A DNA stretch of 64,000 nucleotides from the NCBI RefSeq assembly GCF_020715565.1, contig NZ_CP085839.1:992001-1056000 (forward strand). The letters run 5' to 3'. The DNA comes from Nocardioides sp. Kera G14 (GTDB lineage: Bacteria > Actinomycetota > Actinomycetes > Propionibacteriales > Nocardioidaceae). The position numbers and the translations under genes were made by a program. This document shows positions 15,574 to 23,743 of the stretch, in pieces. The notes beneath the pieces are model-generated. The model made no database searches and had not been told where the DNA came from. It saw only the letters and a list, made by a program, of their open reading frames with translations. Position 1 is the first letter of the stretch. The number at the start of each line of letters is the position of its first letter.

Positions 15574-16587
15574 CTAGTAGTCGGTGACGGAGCGGGCCGC
15601 AAGCAGTCGGCGGAAGGACTCCACGCGCTCGGGATCGGCCTCCCCGCGCTCGATGGCCTCGTCGAGGCCGCACTCGGGCTCGTCGCTGCCGTGGGTGCAG
15701 CCGCGCGGGCAGTCCTCGGTCATCTCGTCGAGGTCGGGGAAGGCCTCGATCAGGTGGTCGGGCTCGACGTGCGCAAGTCCGAAGGAGCGGATGCCGGGGG
15801 TGTCGATCACCCAGCCCTCGCCGTCGGGCAGGGCGAGCATGAGGGCCGAGGTGGAGGTGTGCCGACCGCGTCCCGTGACGGCGTTGACATGCCCCACCTC
15901 GCGAGCCGCCGAGGGCACCAGAGCATTGACCAACGTGGACTTGCCGACGCCCGAATGCCCCAGCAGGACGGATGTCTTGCCCACGAGCCGCTCCTTGAGC
16001 TCTCCCAGGTCACCCTCGAGCGAGCGGGTCACGACCCACGGCACACCGAGGCTGCGATAGGTCGACAGCAGCACCTCCGGGTCGGCGAGATCGGCCTTGG
16101 TGAGGCAGAGCAGCGGCTGCATGCCCGCGTCGTACGCCGCCACCAGGGCCCGATCGATCAGGCCGTGGCGTGGCTCGGGGTCGGCCAACGCCGTGACGAC
16201 GACGAGCTGCTCCGCGTTGGCGACGAGGACCCGCTCGACCGGGTCGTCGTCGTCGGCGGTGCGCCGCAGCACGGTGGTGCGCTCGCGCACCTCCACGATG
16301 CGTGCCAGCGCCCCGTCGATGCCCGACGTGTCGCCGACGACACGAACGTGATCACCGGTGACGACACCCTTGCGGCCCAGCGGCCGTGCCTTGACCGCCC
16401 AGATCTCGCGGCGGCCGTCGGGTCCGTCGATATGGACGGTGAAGCGGCCGCGGTCGACGGTGACGACGATCCCGTCGACGGCGTCCTCGTAGGTCGGTCG
16501 GTCCTTGGTACGCGGTCGGGTGTGGCGCCGGGGGCGGTCGTAGGCCTCGACGTCCTCGCGCCCGTAGCGGGCGTTGTTCCGCGCCAA
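15574..16587 (-). CDS. rsgA: Ribosome small-subunit-dependent GTPase RsgA
   Basis: A 337-aa circularly permuted GTPase that helps mature and check the 30S subunit. An N-terminal OB-fold (residues about 35-110) is followed by the permuted G motifs: LTKADLAD (G4), GHSGVGKSTLVNAL (G1) and DTPGIRSF (G3). The C-terminal zinc-binding segment CPRGCTHGSDEPECGL has the Cys/Cys/His/Cys set. It lies 7 nt downstream of aroA and 21 nt upstream of hisN, so the three are one operon. Confidence 0.96.
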   Translation of the reverse strand: MARNNARYGREDVEAYDRPRRHTRPRTKDRPTYEDAVDGIVVTVDRGRFTVHIDGPDGRREIWAVKARPLGRKGVVTGDHVRVVGDTSGIDGALARIVEVRERTTVLRRTADDDDPVERVLVANAEQLVVVTALADPEPRHGLIDRALVAAYDAGMQPLLCLTKADLADPEVLLSTYRSLGVPWVVTRSLEGDLGELKERLVGKTSVLLGHSGVGKSTLVNALVPSAAREVGHVNAVTGRGRHTSTSALMLALPDGEGWVIDTPGIRSFGLAHVEPDHLIEAFPDLDEMTEDCPRGCTHGSDEPECGLDEAIERGEADPERVESFRRLLAARSVTDY

Positions 16588-16594
16588 GCCCGGC

Positions 16595-17908
16595 TCAGCT
16601 CCCGGTGTCGACGGCGGTGTCGAAGAGCCCGGCCCAGAAGGGCGCGAAGTCGGTGAAGGTCTTGGACGTCGTGTTGACGTTCTCGACGAGGATGCCCGGG
16701 ACCGCGGCGCCGAGCAGTACGCCGGCGTGGGCCATGCGGTGGTCGGCGTACGTGTGGAAGAGGCCGGCGTGCAGGGGAGTCGGCGTGATGACCAGTCCGT
16801 CGGGGAGCTCCTCGACGCTCGCGCCGAGCGCGTTGAGCTCGGTCGCGAGAGCCGTCAGCCGGTCGGTCTCGTGGCCGCGGATGTGGGCGATGCCGGTGAG
16901 CCGCGACGGCGTGGAGGCCAGTGCACACAGGGCTGCGACCACCGGGGTCAGCTCGCCGACGTCGTGCAGGTCGAGGTCGACGCCCTGCAGGTGGCCGACG
17001 GCAGGACCGGTGACGGTGAGTCCCTCCTCGCCGAGGGAGACGGTGCAGCCCATCAGCGACAGGATGCTGACCCAGTCGCGGCCGGGCTGCGTGGTCTCCT
17101 CGGGCCAACCCATGACGGTGACGGTGCCGCCCGTGAGCGCCGCGAGACCCAGGAAGGGACCGGCGTTGGAGAGGTCGGGCTCGATCGTCTCGTCGACGGC
17201 CTTGACCGGGCCCGGCGCGACCACCCAACGGTTCGGCTCGGAGGTGTCCACCTCGACCCCGTGCCCGCGCAGCATGTCGACGGTCATGTCGATGTGGGGG
17301 AGGGAGGGAACGGTGCTTCCCGGCGCGTCCGACCTGTGCCGTACGTCGACACCCCGCTCATAACGCGCCCCGGCCAGCAGCAGGGCCGAGACGAACTGGC
17401 TCGACTCCGACGCATCGATGGTGACGACCCCGCCGGGCACCGATCCGGTGCCGTGCAGGGTGAAGGGGAGGGCCTCACCCTCGACGGAGACACCGAGATC
17501 GCGCAGTGCGTCGAGGATCCGACCGACCGGCCGCTGTCGCATGTGCTCGTCGCCGTCGAAGGCGAGCGCACCGCGGCTCAGCGCCGCGACGGGCGGCACG
17601 AAGCGCATCACCGTTCCGGCGAGGCCGACGTCCACGGTGGCGTCGAGTCGCTCGAAGGCACCGACCGCGGGGATCGGTGTCACGGACCAGTCCGGGCCGA
17701 GGGTGTCGATCTCCGCGCCCAGCGCCTCCAGTGCTCCGGCCATCAGCAGCGAGTCTCGGGACCGCAGCGCGCCGTGCACGGTCGACGGCCCGTCCGAGAT
17801 CGCCGCAAGGATCAGTGCGCGGTTGGTCAGCGACTTCGACCCAGGCAGCGACACGACCGTCTCGACGGGCTGGGTCGCGTGCGGCGCGGGCCAGGGGTCG
17901 GGGATCAC
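16595..17908 (-). CDS. aroA: EPSP synthase (3-phosphoshikimate carboxyvinyltransferase)
   Basis: A 437-aa shikimate-pathway enzyme joining PEP and shikimate-3-phosphate. Diagnostic stretches: LPGSKSLTNRALILAA (phosphate binding), GLAGTVMRFVPPVAAL, IDASESSQFVSALLLAG, IEPDLSNAGPFLG and the C-terminal HTYADHRMAHAGVLLG. It starts at GTG 17908. Only 13 nt separate it from the stop of the sigma-fusion gene upstream, so read-through from that gene is possible in addition to any promoter of its own. First gene of aroA-rsgA-hisN. Confidence 0.96.
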   Translation of the reverse strand: MIPDPWPAPHATQPVETVVSLPGSKSLTNRALILAAISDGPSTVHGALRSRDSLLMAGALEALGAEIDTLGPDWSVTPIPAVGAFERLDATVDVGLAGTVMRFVPPVAALSRGALAFDGDEHMRQRPVGRILDALRDLGVSVEGEALPFTLHGTGSVPGGVVTIDASESSQFVSALLLAGARYERGVDVRHRSDAPGSTVPSLPHIDMTVDMLRGHGVEVDTSEPNRWVVAPGPVKAVDETIEPDLSNAGPFLGLAALTGGTVTVMGWPEETTQPGRDWVSILSLMGCTVSLGEEGLTVTGPAVGHLQGVDLDLHDVGELTPVVAALCALASTPSRLTGIAHIRGHETDRLTALATELNALGASVEELPDGLVITPTPLHAGLFHTYADHRMAHAGVLLGAAVPGILVENVNTTSKTFTDFAPFWAGLFDTAVDTGS

Positions 17909-17921
17909 CCGTCAACCTTAC

Positions 17922-20366
17922 TCAGTTGCTGCCCTTGGTGATCTCGACGGCGTCGGCGTCGAAGTCGGTCGCCGTCAGGGTCGCCTGCAGTGACCAGGTG
18001 CTGTCGACGTCGAAGTCCCAGTGCAGCACCTCTCCGTTGTCCGACACGGTGCAGACCACCGTGAAACTCGAGCTTCCGTCAGCCGGCGGAGTGGTGCAGT
18101 GCGCACCTCCCGCCACGTCCCACTGGCCGCTGCCACTGGCATGGCCGTTGTAGCCGGCGAAGCCGGTCACGCTGATCTCGAGCTTCGCCGATCCGCCGGT
18201 CGGCAACCCGCTGACCGCGAAGTGGTTGCCGACGTCGCCGGTCGGCTCCGCCGGATGGTCGTCGGTGAGGCCGAGGTGGACCGGGTTCGGGGCGACCGTG
18301 ACTGGCACGACCACGGTCGTCGAGGCGACTCCGTCGTCGACCGAGAGCGTGAACGAGTCCTCTCCGGAGAAGTGCTCCTCAGGCGTGTAGGTCACCATCC
18401 CACCTGCGAGGGTGGCGGTGCCGTGGTGTGCCTGTGTCGCGATGGTGGCGGACAGCTCGTCCCCGTCGGGGTCGACCGCAAGGTCGTCGAGCCGGACGGT
18501 CTTCGCATGCTCGTAGTCCACATCGAGCGAGGTCGACGTCGGCACCGGCGCCGCGTTGGGGGTGAACCCGATGACCACGGACACGGTGCCGGTCGACGTA
18601 CCACCGAAGCCGTCGTTCACCGTGTAGCTGAAGGTGTCGGTCTGGTCGGCGACCTGGCCGCGCTTCCAGACCGGCAGGGTGTAGCGGATCTCGCCGTCGA
18701 CGAGCTCGACGCTGCCGAGCCGGGCTGAGCCCACCGAGGCGACGGTGAGGGTGTCGTGGTTGGCGTCGCGGTCGTTGCCGAGCACGTCGATCACATGCGG
18801 CGTGGTGACGGAGTAGGCGGCGTGCAGTTCGAGCCTGTCGTCGGTCGCGACCGGCGCCCGGTCGGGCGTGGTGACGGAGACCGTGCCGGAGACCGTGCCG
18901 TGATGTCCGTCGCTCAGGACGTAGGCGATGGTCTCGGTGCCGCGCCACGCCGGATCCGGGGTGTAGGTGATCGTGGTCGGACCCGAACTCCGGCGTACGC
19001 CGACCATCGGCCGTGCCGCGACACCGCCGAGGTCGACCGCCCCATGGGCAGCCCCGACGATCCGGGCGGACTTCACGGTGAGCGGGTCGCCGTCGGGGTG
19101 GGTGGCACCGTTGGTCAGGTCGATGACCGTGGAGCCGGCTTCGGGGGCCAGCGTGACGGCGGGCAGCGGAGTGGAGATCACCGGCGGCTCGGCCTCGTCG
19201 GAGTCGGATTCGGACGCCGAGGGCTGCGCGGCCACCGTAGCCGGGACCACCGCCGGTGCTGGGCTGGCGGTCGCGGCCATGGCGACGGGAGGTGTGGTGG
19301 GGGCGGCCGGGGTCGTGGTCGCCGGGGCCGGCGCCGGCGGTGCTGGCACGTTCGACGGCGTGGCGGTGCTGACGCTCACCGGCTTCCGAGGAGTTGCGAC
19401 AGGAGGAGCATGGTGACCGGCGGCCTGGACGCCCGCGGCCACGGCCACGCAGGTGACGACCGCGGCAGCCGCGCCACCGGTCGCGCGCCCGGCAGGGTTG
19501 TGCAGCACCCAGTCCTTGGCGCGGTCGAGGAAGAGCAGCACGCCGCCCTTGGCGGCGGCCAGCGCAGCTGTGTGCGCGGCGGCCAGGTAGCCCACGCCGG
19601 CCGAGCCGAGCAGCATCGGGGCGAGGACGGCGCCGAGGTTGGAGTTGACCTCGGCCAGCTCGAGATGGATCGCTGAGCACTCGCGGCAGTCCTTGAGGTG
19701 GGACTCGACCTTGGCCGCGTCGCGCTTGGAGGAGCCGCCGCGGAGGTAGGCCCCCAGACCGGCGCGGGTCTTGGCGCACGCGTCCTCGACCGCCTCCTGG
19801 GCGTGCATCGAGACGAAGGCCTCGCGCAGCCCCTCCCGCGCGCGATAGGCCAGCGCGGAGACGGAGTTGGCGCTCATGCCGAGCAGCGGCGCGATGTCGG
19901 CGGGCTTCTGGCCCTCGACCTCGGTGTGCCAGAGGACCTGCTGCCAGCGCTCGGGGAGGGACGCGAACGCCTTGGCCGCGGTGGCGTTCTCGAAGCCCGC
20001 GACGGCCGTGTCCTCGAAGGGCACCCCGGGGTCGTACGGCGTCAGGTCGTCGGTCGTCTGCAGCCGCGCCCCGCTGCGCAGTCTGTCCACGTGCAGGCGA
20101 CGGATCGACGTGAGCAGGTAGGCGCGGAAGGCGAGGTCCGGGCCGCCTCCCTTCTGCAGCACCGTCAGGACCTTCGAAAAGGCCTCGGAGACCAGGTCGT
20201 CGACGTCGCCGGCCGACACGAGCTGCCGTGAGAGGCGGCGCGCCGCCTCGACGTGGCGCTCGAAGAGCATGCCGTAGGCCTGCGTGTCACCGCCGCGCAC
20301 AGCGGAGATGAGCTCGGCGTCGCCGGGCTCATCGAGCTGTGGGAGCGCGTCGCTCACCTCGGACAT
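17922..20366 (-). CDS. ECF sigma factor fused to anti-sigma-like, TM and Ig-like domains
   Basis: An 814-aa single chain. Residues 20-100 are sigma region 2 (YGMLFERHVEAARRLSRQLV, DVDDLVSEAFSKVL, LLTSIRRLHVDRLR) and 130-188 region 4 (LPERWQQVLWHTEVEG, PADIAPLLGMSANSVSALAY). A zinc-finger-like HxxxCxxC follows at H223/C227/C230 (HLKDCREC), as in ZAS anti-sigma factors. A membrane span lies near 295-316, a Pro/Ala/Thr linker at 318-395, and from about 400 repeated extracellular Ig/cadherin-like domains (DPDGDELSATI, FSYTVNDGFGGTSTG). ATG 20366 has GAGGGGG upstream. Some actinobacterial ECF groups are known with such C-terminal extensions. The outside domains may sense an envelope signal and release the sigma part. 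Confidence 0.9.
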   Translation of the reverse strand: MSEVSDALPQLDEPGDAELISAVRGGDTQAYGMLFERHVEAARRLSRQLVSAGDVDDLVSEAFSKVLTVLQKGGGPDLAFRAYLLTSIRRLHVDRLRSGARLQTTDDLTPYDPGVPFEDTAVAGFENATAAKAFASLPERWQQVLWHTEVEGQKPADIAPLLGMSANSVSALAYRAREGLREAFVSMHAQEAVEDACAKTRAGLGAYLRGGSSKRDAAKVESHLKDCRECSAIHLELAEVNSNLGAVLAPMLLGSAGVGYLAAAHTAALAAAKGGVLLFLDRAKDWVLHNPAGRATGGAAAAVVTCVAVAAGVQAAGHHAPPVATPRKPVSVSTATPSNVPAPPAPAPATTTPAAPTTPPVAMAATASPAPAVVPATVAAQPSASESDSDEAEPPVISTPLPAVTLAPEAGSTVIDLTNGATHPDGDPLTVKSARIVGAAHGAVDLGGVAARPMVGVRRSSGPTTITYTPDPAWRGTETIAYVLSDGHHGTVSGTVSVTTPDRAPVATDDRLELHAAYSVTTPHVIDVLGNDRDANHDTLTVASVGSARLGSVELVDGEIRYTLPVWKRGQVADQTDTFSYTVNDGFGGTSTGTVSVVIGFTPNAAPVPTSTSLDVDYEHAKTVRLDDLAVDPDGDELSATIATQAHHGTATLAGGMVTYTPEEHFSGEDSFTLSVDDGVASTTVVVPVTVAPNPVHLGLTDDHPAEPTGDVGNHFAVSGLPTGGSAKLEISVTGFAGYNGHASGSGQWDVAGGAHCTTPPADGSSSFTVVCTVSDNGEVLHWDFDVDSTWSLQATLTATDFDADAVEITKGSN

Positions 20367-20414
20367 GGACTACCCCCTCTGTGTTCCTTCGAGGACAACG
20401 ACGTCTCGCGCGCG

Positions 20415-20502
20415 GCGTCATGACGCGATCTCTCCGAAGAACCTCGACGAAAAGTTTCCTCAGTCGCGTCATGACCGGGCAACCCTGCCGTCTCTTCGTC
20501 GT
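20415..20502. promoter_or_regulatory. Divergent control region with paired GCGTCATGAC sites
   Basis: GCGTCATGAC occurs at 20415-20424, where it extends to a perfect palindrome GCGTCATGACGC, and again at 20466-20475, 51 bp apart. Just downstream, AAC (20481-20483) and CGT (20500-20502) spaced by 16 bp resemble an ECF-type -35/-10 pair pointing at the gene at 20539. The assignment to the neighbouring sigma factor is inference. Confidence 0.4.
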
Positions 20503-20538
20503 ACACAGCAGCGGCAGACATGAGGGCGGAGACCGGAG

Positions 20539-21237
20539 TTGGGGCTGTTCGGTAGGCGCGGAGGACGTGCCCGCCGTTCTGAGGGACGGGGGGCGGCGGC
20601 ACTGCCACCGCGCTTCGAAGCAGCCGGGGAGGCTCTGGCCTCCGCCGAGCCGGGGCGTGTCCTCGAGGCGTGTTGGGTGGTCGGTCGTGACCTGGCGGAC
20701 ATGGGGGTCTCGCTGGGAGAGAGCATCGAGGGGCTCCGGTCGACCACTCGACTCGTCGCCGAACGCGATCCCGACTTCGACGAGATGCAAGCACTCAGCG
20801 TTGCGTGGAGCGAGGCCACCCTCGCCTACCTCCACGGCCTCTCCTGTTCGGACCCGCTCACCGGCCTCTCGTCGATGGCCCACCTGCGGGAGCGACTGGC
20901 AGGCCTCTACCGCGACGCCCGCGAGGACGCGGACCGCCATGCGCTCGTCGTCGCCGAGCTGGCCCAGCCCGATGGCCTCGACCTGTGGGCCGTCGCCCGG
21001 CGCCTGACCCTCGTGGGTCACGCCGCACGCAGCGTCTTCACGGGCCAGGAGGCGATCGGCAAGGTCGGAGCCAGTCGGGTCGTCGTGGTCGCCAGGCGTG
21101 ACGACGCCCTCGTCCAGCGGGTCAACCTGCTGCGCCGGATGGTCTCCGACCGCGCCGCTCGGGTCTGGATCGAAAGACTTCCGACCACGGACGCGTCGGC
21201 TGCCCACCTCCTCGACGAGCTCGCCCGGAGCGCCTGA
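20539..21237 (+). CDS. Degenerate GGDEF-like protein
   Basis: A 232-aa cytoplasmic protein. Residues 30-100 are helical. DPLTGLSSMAHLRERLAGLY (about 105-125) is the classic beginning of a GGDEF diguanylate-cyclase domain, and the fold appears to continue (HALVVAELAQPDG, RRLTLVGHAARSVF). The GG(D/E)EF active loop is missing: the equivalent place reads IGKVGASRVVVVARRDD. It is therefore probably enzymatically inactive. It starts at TTG 20539 with GGCGGAG 8 nt upstream. Divergent from the sigma fusion, it may be a target or partner of that system. Confidence 0.75.
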   Translation: MGLFGRRGGRARRSEGRGAAALPPRFEAAGEALASAEPGRVLEACWVVGRDLADMGVSLGESIEGLRSTTRLVAERDPDFDEMQALSVAWSEATLAYLHGLSCSDPLTGLSSMAHLRERLAGLYRDAREDADRHALVVAELAQPDGLDLWAVARRLTLVGHAARSVFTGQEAIGKVGASRVVVVARRDDALVQRVNLLRRMVSDRAARVWIERLPTTDASAAHLLDELARSA

Positions 21238-21261
21238 CGCGGCCTGACTAGGGTTGGCCGC

Positions 21262-21957
21262 ATGTGCGGTCGCTACGCCTCGAGCAAGTCGGCGGGTGAG
21301 CTCGCCCAGGAGTTCGATGTCGAGGAGCTCAGGCTCGCGACCGAGCTGCCGGCCAGCTACAACGTCGCACCGACCGACGAGGTCTACATCGTCGCCGAGC
21401 GCACCTCCCACGAGACAGAAGCGCCGGCGCGGCAGCTGCGCACGGCCCGTTGGGGGCTCGTGCCGTCGTGGTCGAAGGACGCCAAGGGCGGGGCCCGGAT
21501 GATCAACGCCCGGGTGGAGACCGTCGCCGAGAAGCCCGCGTTCCGCAAGGCCTTCGCGGCCCGTCGCTGCCTCGTGCCGGCCGACGGTTACTTCGAGTGG
21601 TACCAGGCCGAGAACGGCACCAAGCAGCCGTTCTACATCCATCCCGTCGACGGCGGATCGCTCGCCATGGCCGGCCTCTACGAGATCTGGCGGGATCCCG
21701 GGGCGCCCGAGGGCGAGGGTTTCCTCTGGTCCTGCACCGTGATCACGACGACGGCGACCGATGAGCTCGGCCTGCTCCACGATCGGATGCCGCTGCTGGT
21801 CGAGCGTGACCGGTGGGGCGCGTGGCTCGGCGAGGGCGGTGCCTCCCTCGACCTACTCACGCCCGCCACGCACGTCGAGGCCTGGCCGGTCACCACCGCC
21901 GTCGGCAACGTGCGCAACAACGGTCCGGAGCTCATCGCCCCGCTGACCGAGGCCTGA
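21262..21957 (+). CDS. yedK: SOS response-associated peptidase (YedK/HMCES)
   Basis: A 231-aa SRAP-domain protein that covalently caps abasic sites in single-stranded DNA. The catalytic Cys is residue 2, exposed after Met removal (MCGRYASS). Other active-site elements are YNVAPTD, MINARVET (Asn), DGYFEWYQ (Glu) and LHDRMPLLVE (His). It fills the family's length. No LexA box was evident upstream. The stop is 1 nt ahead of the hydrolase gene's ATG, so the two are coupled. Confidence 0.96.
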   Translation: MCGRYASSKSAGELAQEFDVEELRLATELPASYNVAPTDEVYIVAERTSHETEAPARQLRTARWGLVPSWSKDAKGGARMINARVETVAEKPAFRKAFAARRCLVPADGYFEWYQAENGTKQPFYIHPVDGGSLAMAGLYEIWRDPGAPEGEGFLWSCTVITTTATDELGLLHDRMPLLVERDRWGAWLGEGGASLDLLTPATHVEAWPVTTAVGNVRNNGPELIAPLTEA

Positions 21958-21958
21958 G

Positions 21959-22600
21959 ATGGCCGCCGTCACCCAGACGACCGTCCCCACGCCGTACGGC
22001 GACGGCCGGCTGCTCCAACGCCGGGCCGCCCGGCCGGTGGCGACCATGCTGCTGAGCCACGGCGCCGGTGGCGGTGTCGACAGCCGTGATCTCCAGGCGC
22101 TCGCGCTCGGGCTGCCGAGCTACGGCGTGAGCGTGCTCCTCTTCGAACAACCGTGGAAGGTCGCCGGCAAGAAGATCGCCTCGCCCCCGAAGACCCTCGA
22201 CACCGGCCTCACCGCCGTCGCCGACCAGCTCAGGTCCAGGACACCGCTCATCGTCGGCGGGCGCTCGGCCGGTGCCCGCTCGGCCTGCCGGACCGCGAAG
22301 TCGCTGGGAGCGACGGGCTGCCTGGCGTTGGCCTTCCCCCTGCACCCACCGGGCAGGCCGGAGAAGTCCCGCCTCGACGAGCTCGCCCACACCCAGCTCC
22401 CCACGCTCGTCGTCCAGGGGGAGAGGGACCCGTTCGGCCGGCCCGAGGAGTTCCCTGCACTGCCCCGCACCGAGCTCGTCGAGGTGCCCTACGCCGACCA
22501 CGGCTTCAAGATCCCCGCCCGCCACCTCGCGGCCGAGGAGATGAGCCTCCGGGGAATCGTCGACGCGGTCGCGGAATGGACTCTGCGCCTCGTGGGTTGA
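21959..22600 (+). CDS. Alpha/beta hydrolase (KANL3/Tex30-like)
   Basis: A 213-aa alpha/beta hydrolase of the compact KANL3/Tex30 type. The oxyanion segment [15 protein letters not shown], nucleophile elbow GGRSAGAR (Ser), [16 protein letters not shown], then [10 protein letters not shown] (Asp) and YADHGFKIP (His) give a complete catalytic triad. The substrate is unknown. The SigR-type promoter of sigR lies inside its last 30 bp, so the 3' end of this gene doubles as a regulatory region. Confidence 0.85.
   Translation: MAAVTQTTVPTPYGDGRLLQRRAARPVATMLLSHGAGGGVDSRDLQALALGLPSYGVSVLLFEQPWKVAGKKIASPPKTLDTGLTAVADQLRSRTPLIVGGRSAGARSACRTAKSLGATGCLALAFPLHPPGRPEKSRLDELAHTQLPTLVVQGERDPFGRPEEFPALPRTELVEVPYADHGFKIPARHLAAEEMSLRGIVDAVAEWTLRLVG
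22573..22598 (+). promoter_or_regulatory. SigR-type promoter of sigR-rsrA
   Basis: GGAAT at 22573-22577 is followed by exactly 18 nt and GTT at 22596-22598. GGAAT-N18-GTT is the published SigR/SigH-type consensus. Transcription would start near 22605, so the ATG at 22608 would be leaderless. This fits positive autoregulation of sigR under thiol-oxidative stress. Confidence 0.7.
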
Positions 22601-22607
22601 AACCCAC

Positions 22608-23255
22608 ATGACCATCGTGTTGGAGCGTCCCGAGGGCGTCGCGGCTGAGGCCGTAGTCTGGGACCTGATGTCCGAGCCAACCCTTGAGTCCCCAGTCGAG
22701 ACCGACGACGAGCGGGCGCAGCGCTTCGAGCGCGACGCTCTGCCGTTCCTCGACCAGCTGTACTCCGCCGCGATGCGGATGACGCGCAACCCCGCCGACG
22801 CGGAGGACCTGGTCCAGGAGACGTTCGCCAAGGCGTTCTCGTCCTTCCACCAGTTCCGCGAGGGCACCAACCTGAAGGCCTGGCTCTACCGGATCCTGAC
22901 CAACACCTTCATCAACTCCTACCGCAAGAAGCAGCGCGAGCCGCAGCAGTCGATGTCCGAGGACGTCGAGGACTGGCAGCTCGCCCGCGCCGAGTCGCAC
23001 AGCTCCAGCGGCCTGAAGTCCGCGGAGACCGAGGCGCTCGACCACCTCCCCGACTCCGAGGTCAAGGAGGCGCTGCAGAAGCTGCCCGAGGAGTTCCGCC
23101 TCGCCGTCTACCTCGCCGACGTCGAGGGGTTCGCCTATAAGGAGATCGCCGAGATCATGGACACGCCCATCGGCACGGTCATGTCGCGGCTCCATCGCGG
23201 CCGGCGCCAGCTCCGCGACCTGCTCAGCGACTATGTGCGGGAGTCGGTGGCATGA
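22608..23255 (+). CDS. sigR: ECF sigma factor SigR (thiol stress)
   Basis: 215 aa from ATG 22608, or 195 aa from ATG 22668 (MSEPTLE). Both may be used: the first by leaderless transcripts from the SigR promoter just upstream, the second from constitutive ones, as in Streptomyces where a longer unstable SigR isoform exists. Region 2: [57 protein letters not shown]. Region 4: [40 protein letters not shown]. It directs thioredoxin, mycothiol and proteostasis genes in relatives. It overlaps rsrA by ATGA. Confidence 0.95.
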   Translation: MTIVLERPEGVAAEAVVWDLMSEPTLESPVETDDERAQRFERDALPFLDQLYSAAMRMTRNPADAEDLVQETFAKAFSSFHQFREGTNLKAWLYRILTNTFINSYRKKQREPQQSMSEDVEDWQLARAESHSSSGLKSAETEALDHLPDSEVKEALQKLPEEFRLAVYLADVEGFAYKEIAEIMDTPIGTVMSRLHRGRRQLRDLLSDYVRESVA

Positions 23256-23506
23256 GCGCGGAGCACGAGTGCGAGGACTTCATCGAGCAGATCGTCTACC
23301 TGCTCGACAACGAGCTGGACGGTGCCGACTGTGACGCGGTCCGGAAGCACCTGGACACCTGCAACCCGTGCCTGGAGCGCTATGACGTGCAGCGCACGAT
23401 CAAGGCCGTCGTCGCCCGCTCGTGCAGCGAGGTGGCCCCCGGCGAGCTGCGTGCCAAGGTGATGCTCCGCCTCACCGAAGTCAGGATCCAGTCCGAGCTG
23501 GGCTAG
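23252..23506 (+). CDS. rsrA: Redox-sensitive anti-sigma factor RsrA
   Basis: An 84-aa zinc anti-sigma factor. The ZAS motif is H33xxxC37xxC40 (HLDTCNPC) with an additional Cys at residue 7 (HECEDF), matching the zinc-ligand pattern of Streptomyces RsrA. A further Cys follows in ARSCSE. Under reducing conditions it sequesters SigR; disulfide formation ejects zinc and releases it. Its ATGA overlap with sigR enforces stoichiometric synthesis. Confidence 0.95.
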   Translation: MSAEHECEDFIEQIVYLLDNELDGADCDAVRKHLDTCNPCLERYDVQRTIKAVVARSCSEVAPGELRAKVMLRLTEVRIQSELG

Positions 23507-23538
23507 ACTCCCGCGGTCTGCAACTAGAGGAGGACGGC

Positions 23539-23613
23539 ATGGGTAAGACCGGTCGCAAGCGTCGCGCGCGTCGCAAGAAGGGCGCGAACCACGGCAAGCG
23601 CCCCAACAGCTAG
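23539..23613 (+). CDS. 24-aa ribosomal protein bL37-like peptide
   Basis: A 24-aa, extremely basic peptide (begins MGKTGRKRRARRKKGAN and ends KRPNS) with a strong AGAGGAGG ribosome site 5 nt upstream. Its size, composition and place right after sigR-rsrA match the actinobacterial 50S protein described as bL37 in mycobacteria. It is below the usual gene-calling size cut-off. Its TAG stop is embedded in the structured repeat beginning at 23610. Confidence 0.88.
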   Translation: MGKTGRKRRARRKKGANHGKRPNS

Positions 23614-23684
23614 GAGCGAGGTCCGCGGCGAGCTTGCTCGTCCGCGAGCGCCGAGCGACGACGCTGACGTCGCGCAGCGACGTC
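23610..23684 (+). repeat. Two-hairpin structured repeat, copy A
   Basis: The element begins CTAGGAGCGAGGTC, including the bL37 stop codon. Hairpin 1 has stem CGCGG-CGAGC (23624-23633), loop TT, then GCTCG-T-CCGCG (23636-23646). GCCGAGCGACGACG follows at 23650-23663. Hairpin 2 is GACGTCGC (23666-23673), GCA, GCGACGTC (23677-23684). The same architecture occurs inverted at 30947-31022 with different but still complementary lower stems. Confidence 0.8.
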
Positions 23685-23707
23685 CAGCTGAGCTGTTGAG
23701 ACTTCTG

Positions 23708-23731
23708 AAAACCCCGCTCCGGCGGGGTTTT
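23708..23731. terminator. Bidirectional intrinsic terminator
   Basis: AAAACCCCGC (23708-23717), loop TCCG, GCGGGGTTTT (23722-23731). A 10-bp GC-rich stem is flanked by A-tract and T-tract, so it can end transcription from both sides: sigR-rsrA-bL37 (plus) and the DUF2785 gene (minus, stop at 23744). Confidence 0.9.
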
Positions 23732-23743
23732 CTGCTTCTCCGC

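Noticed and set aside
22552..22578. GGGAAT at 22552 as the SigR promoter
   Set aside because: Eighteen bases downstream there is no GTT. The neighbouring GGAAT at 22573 has the exact spacing.
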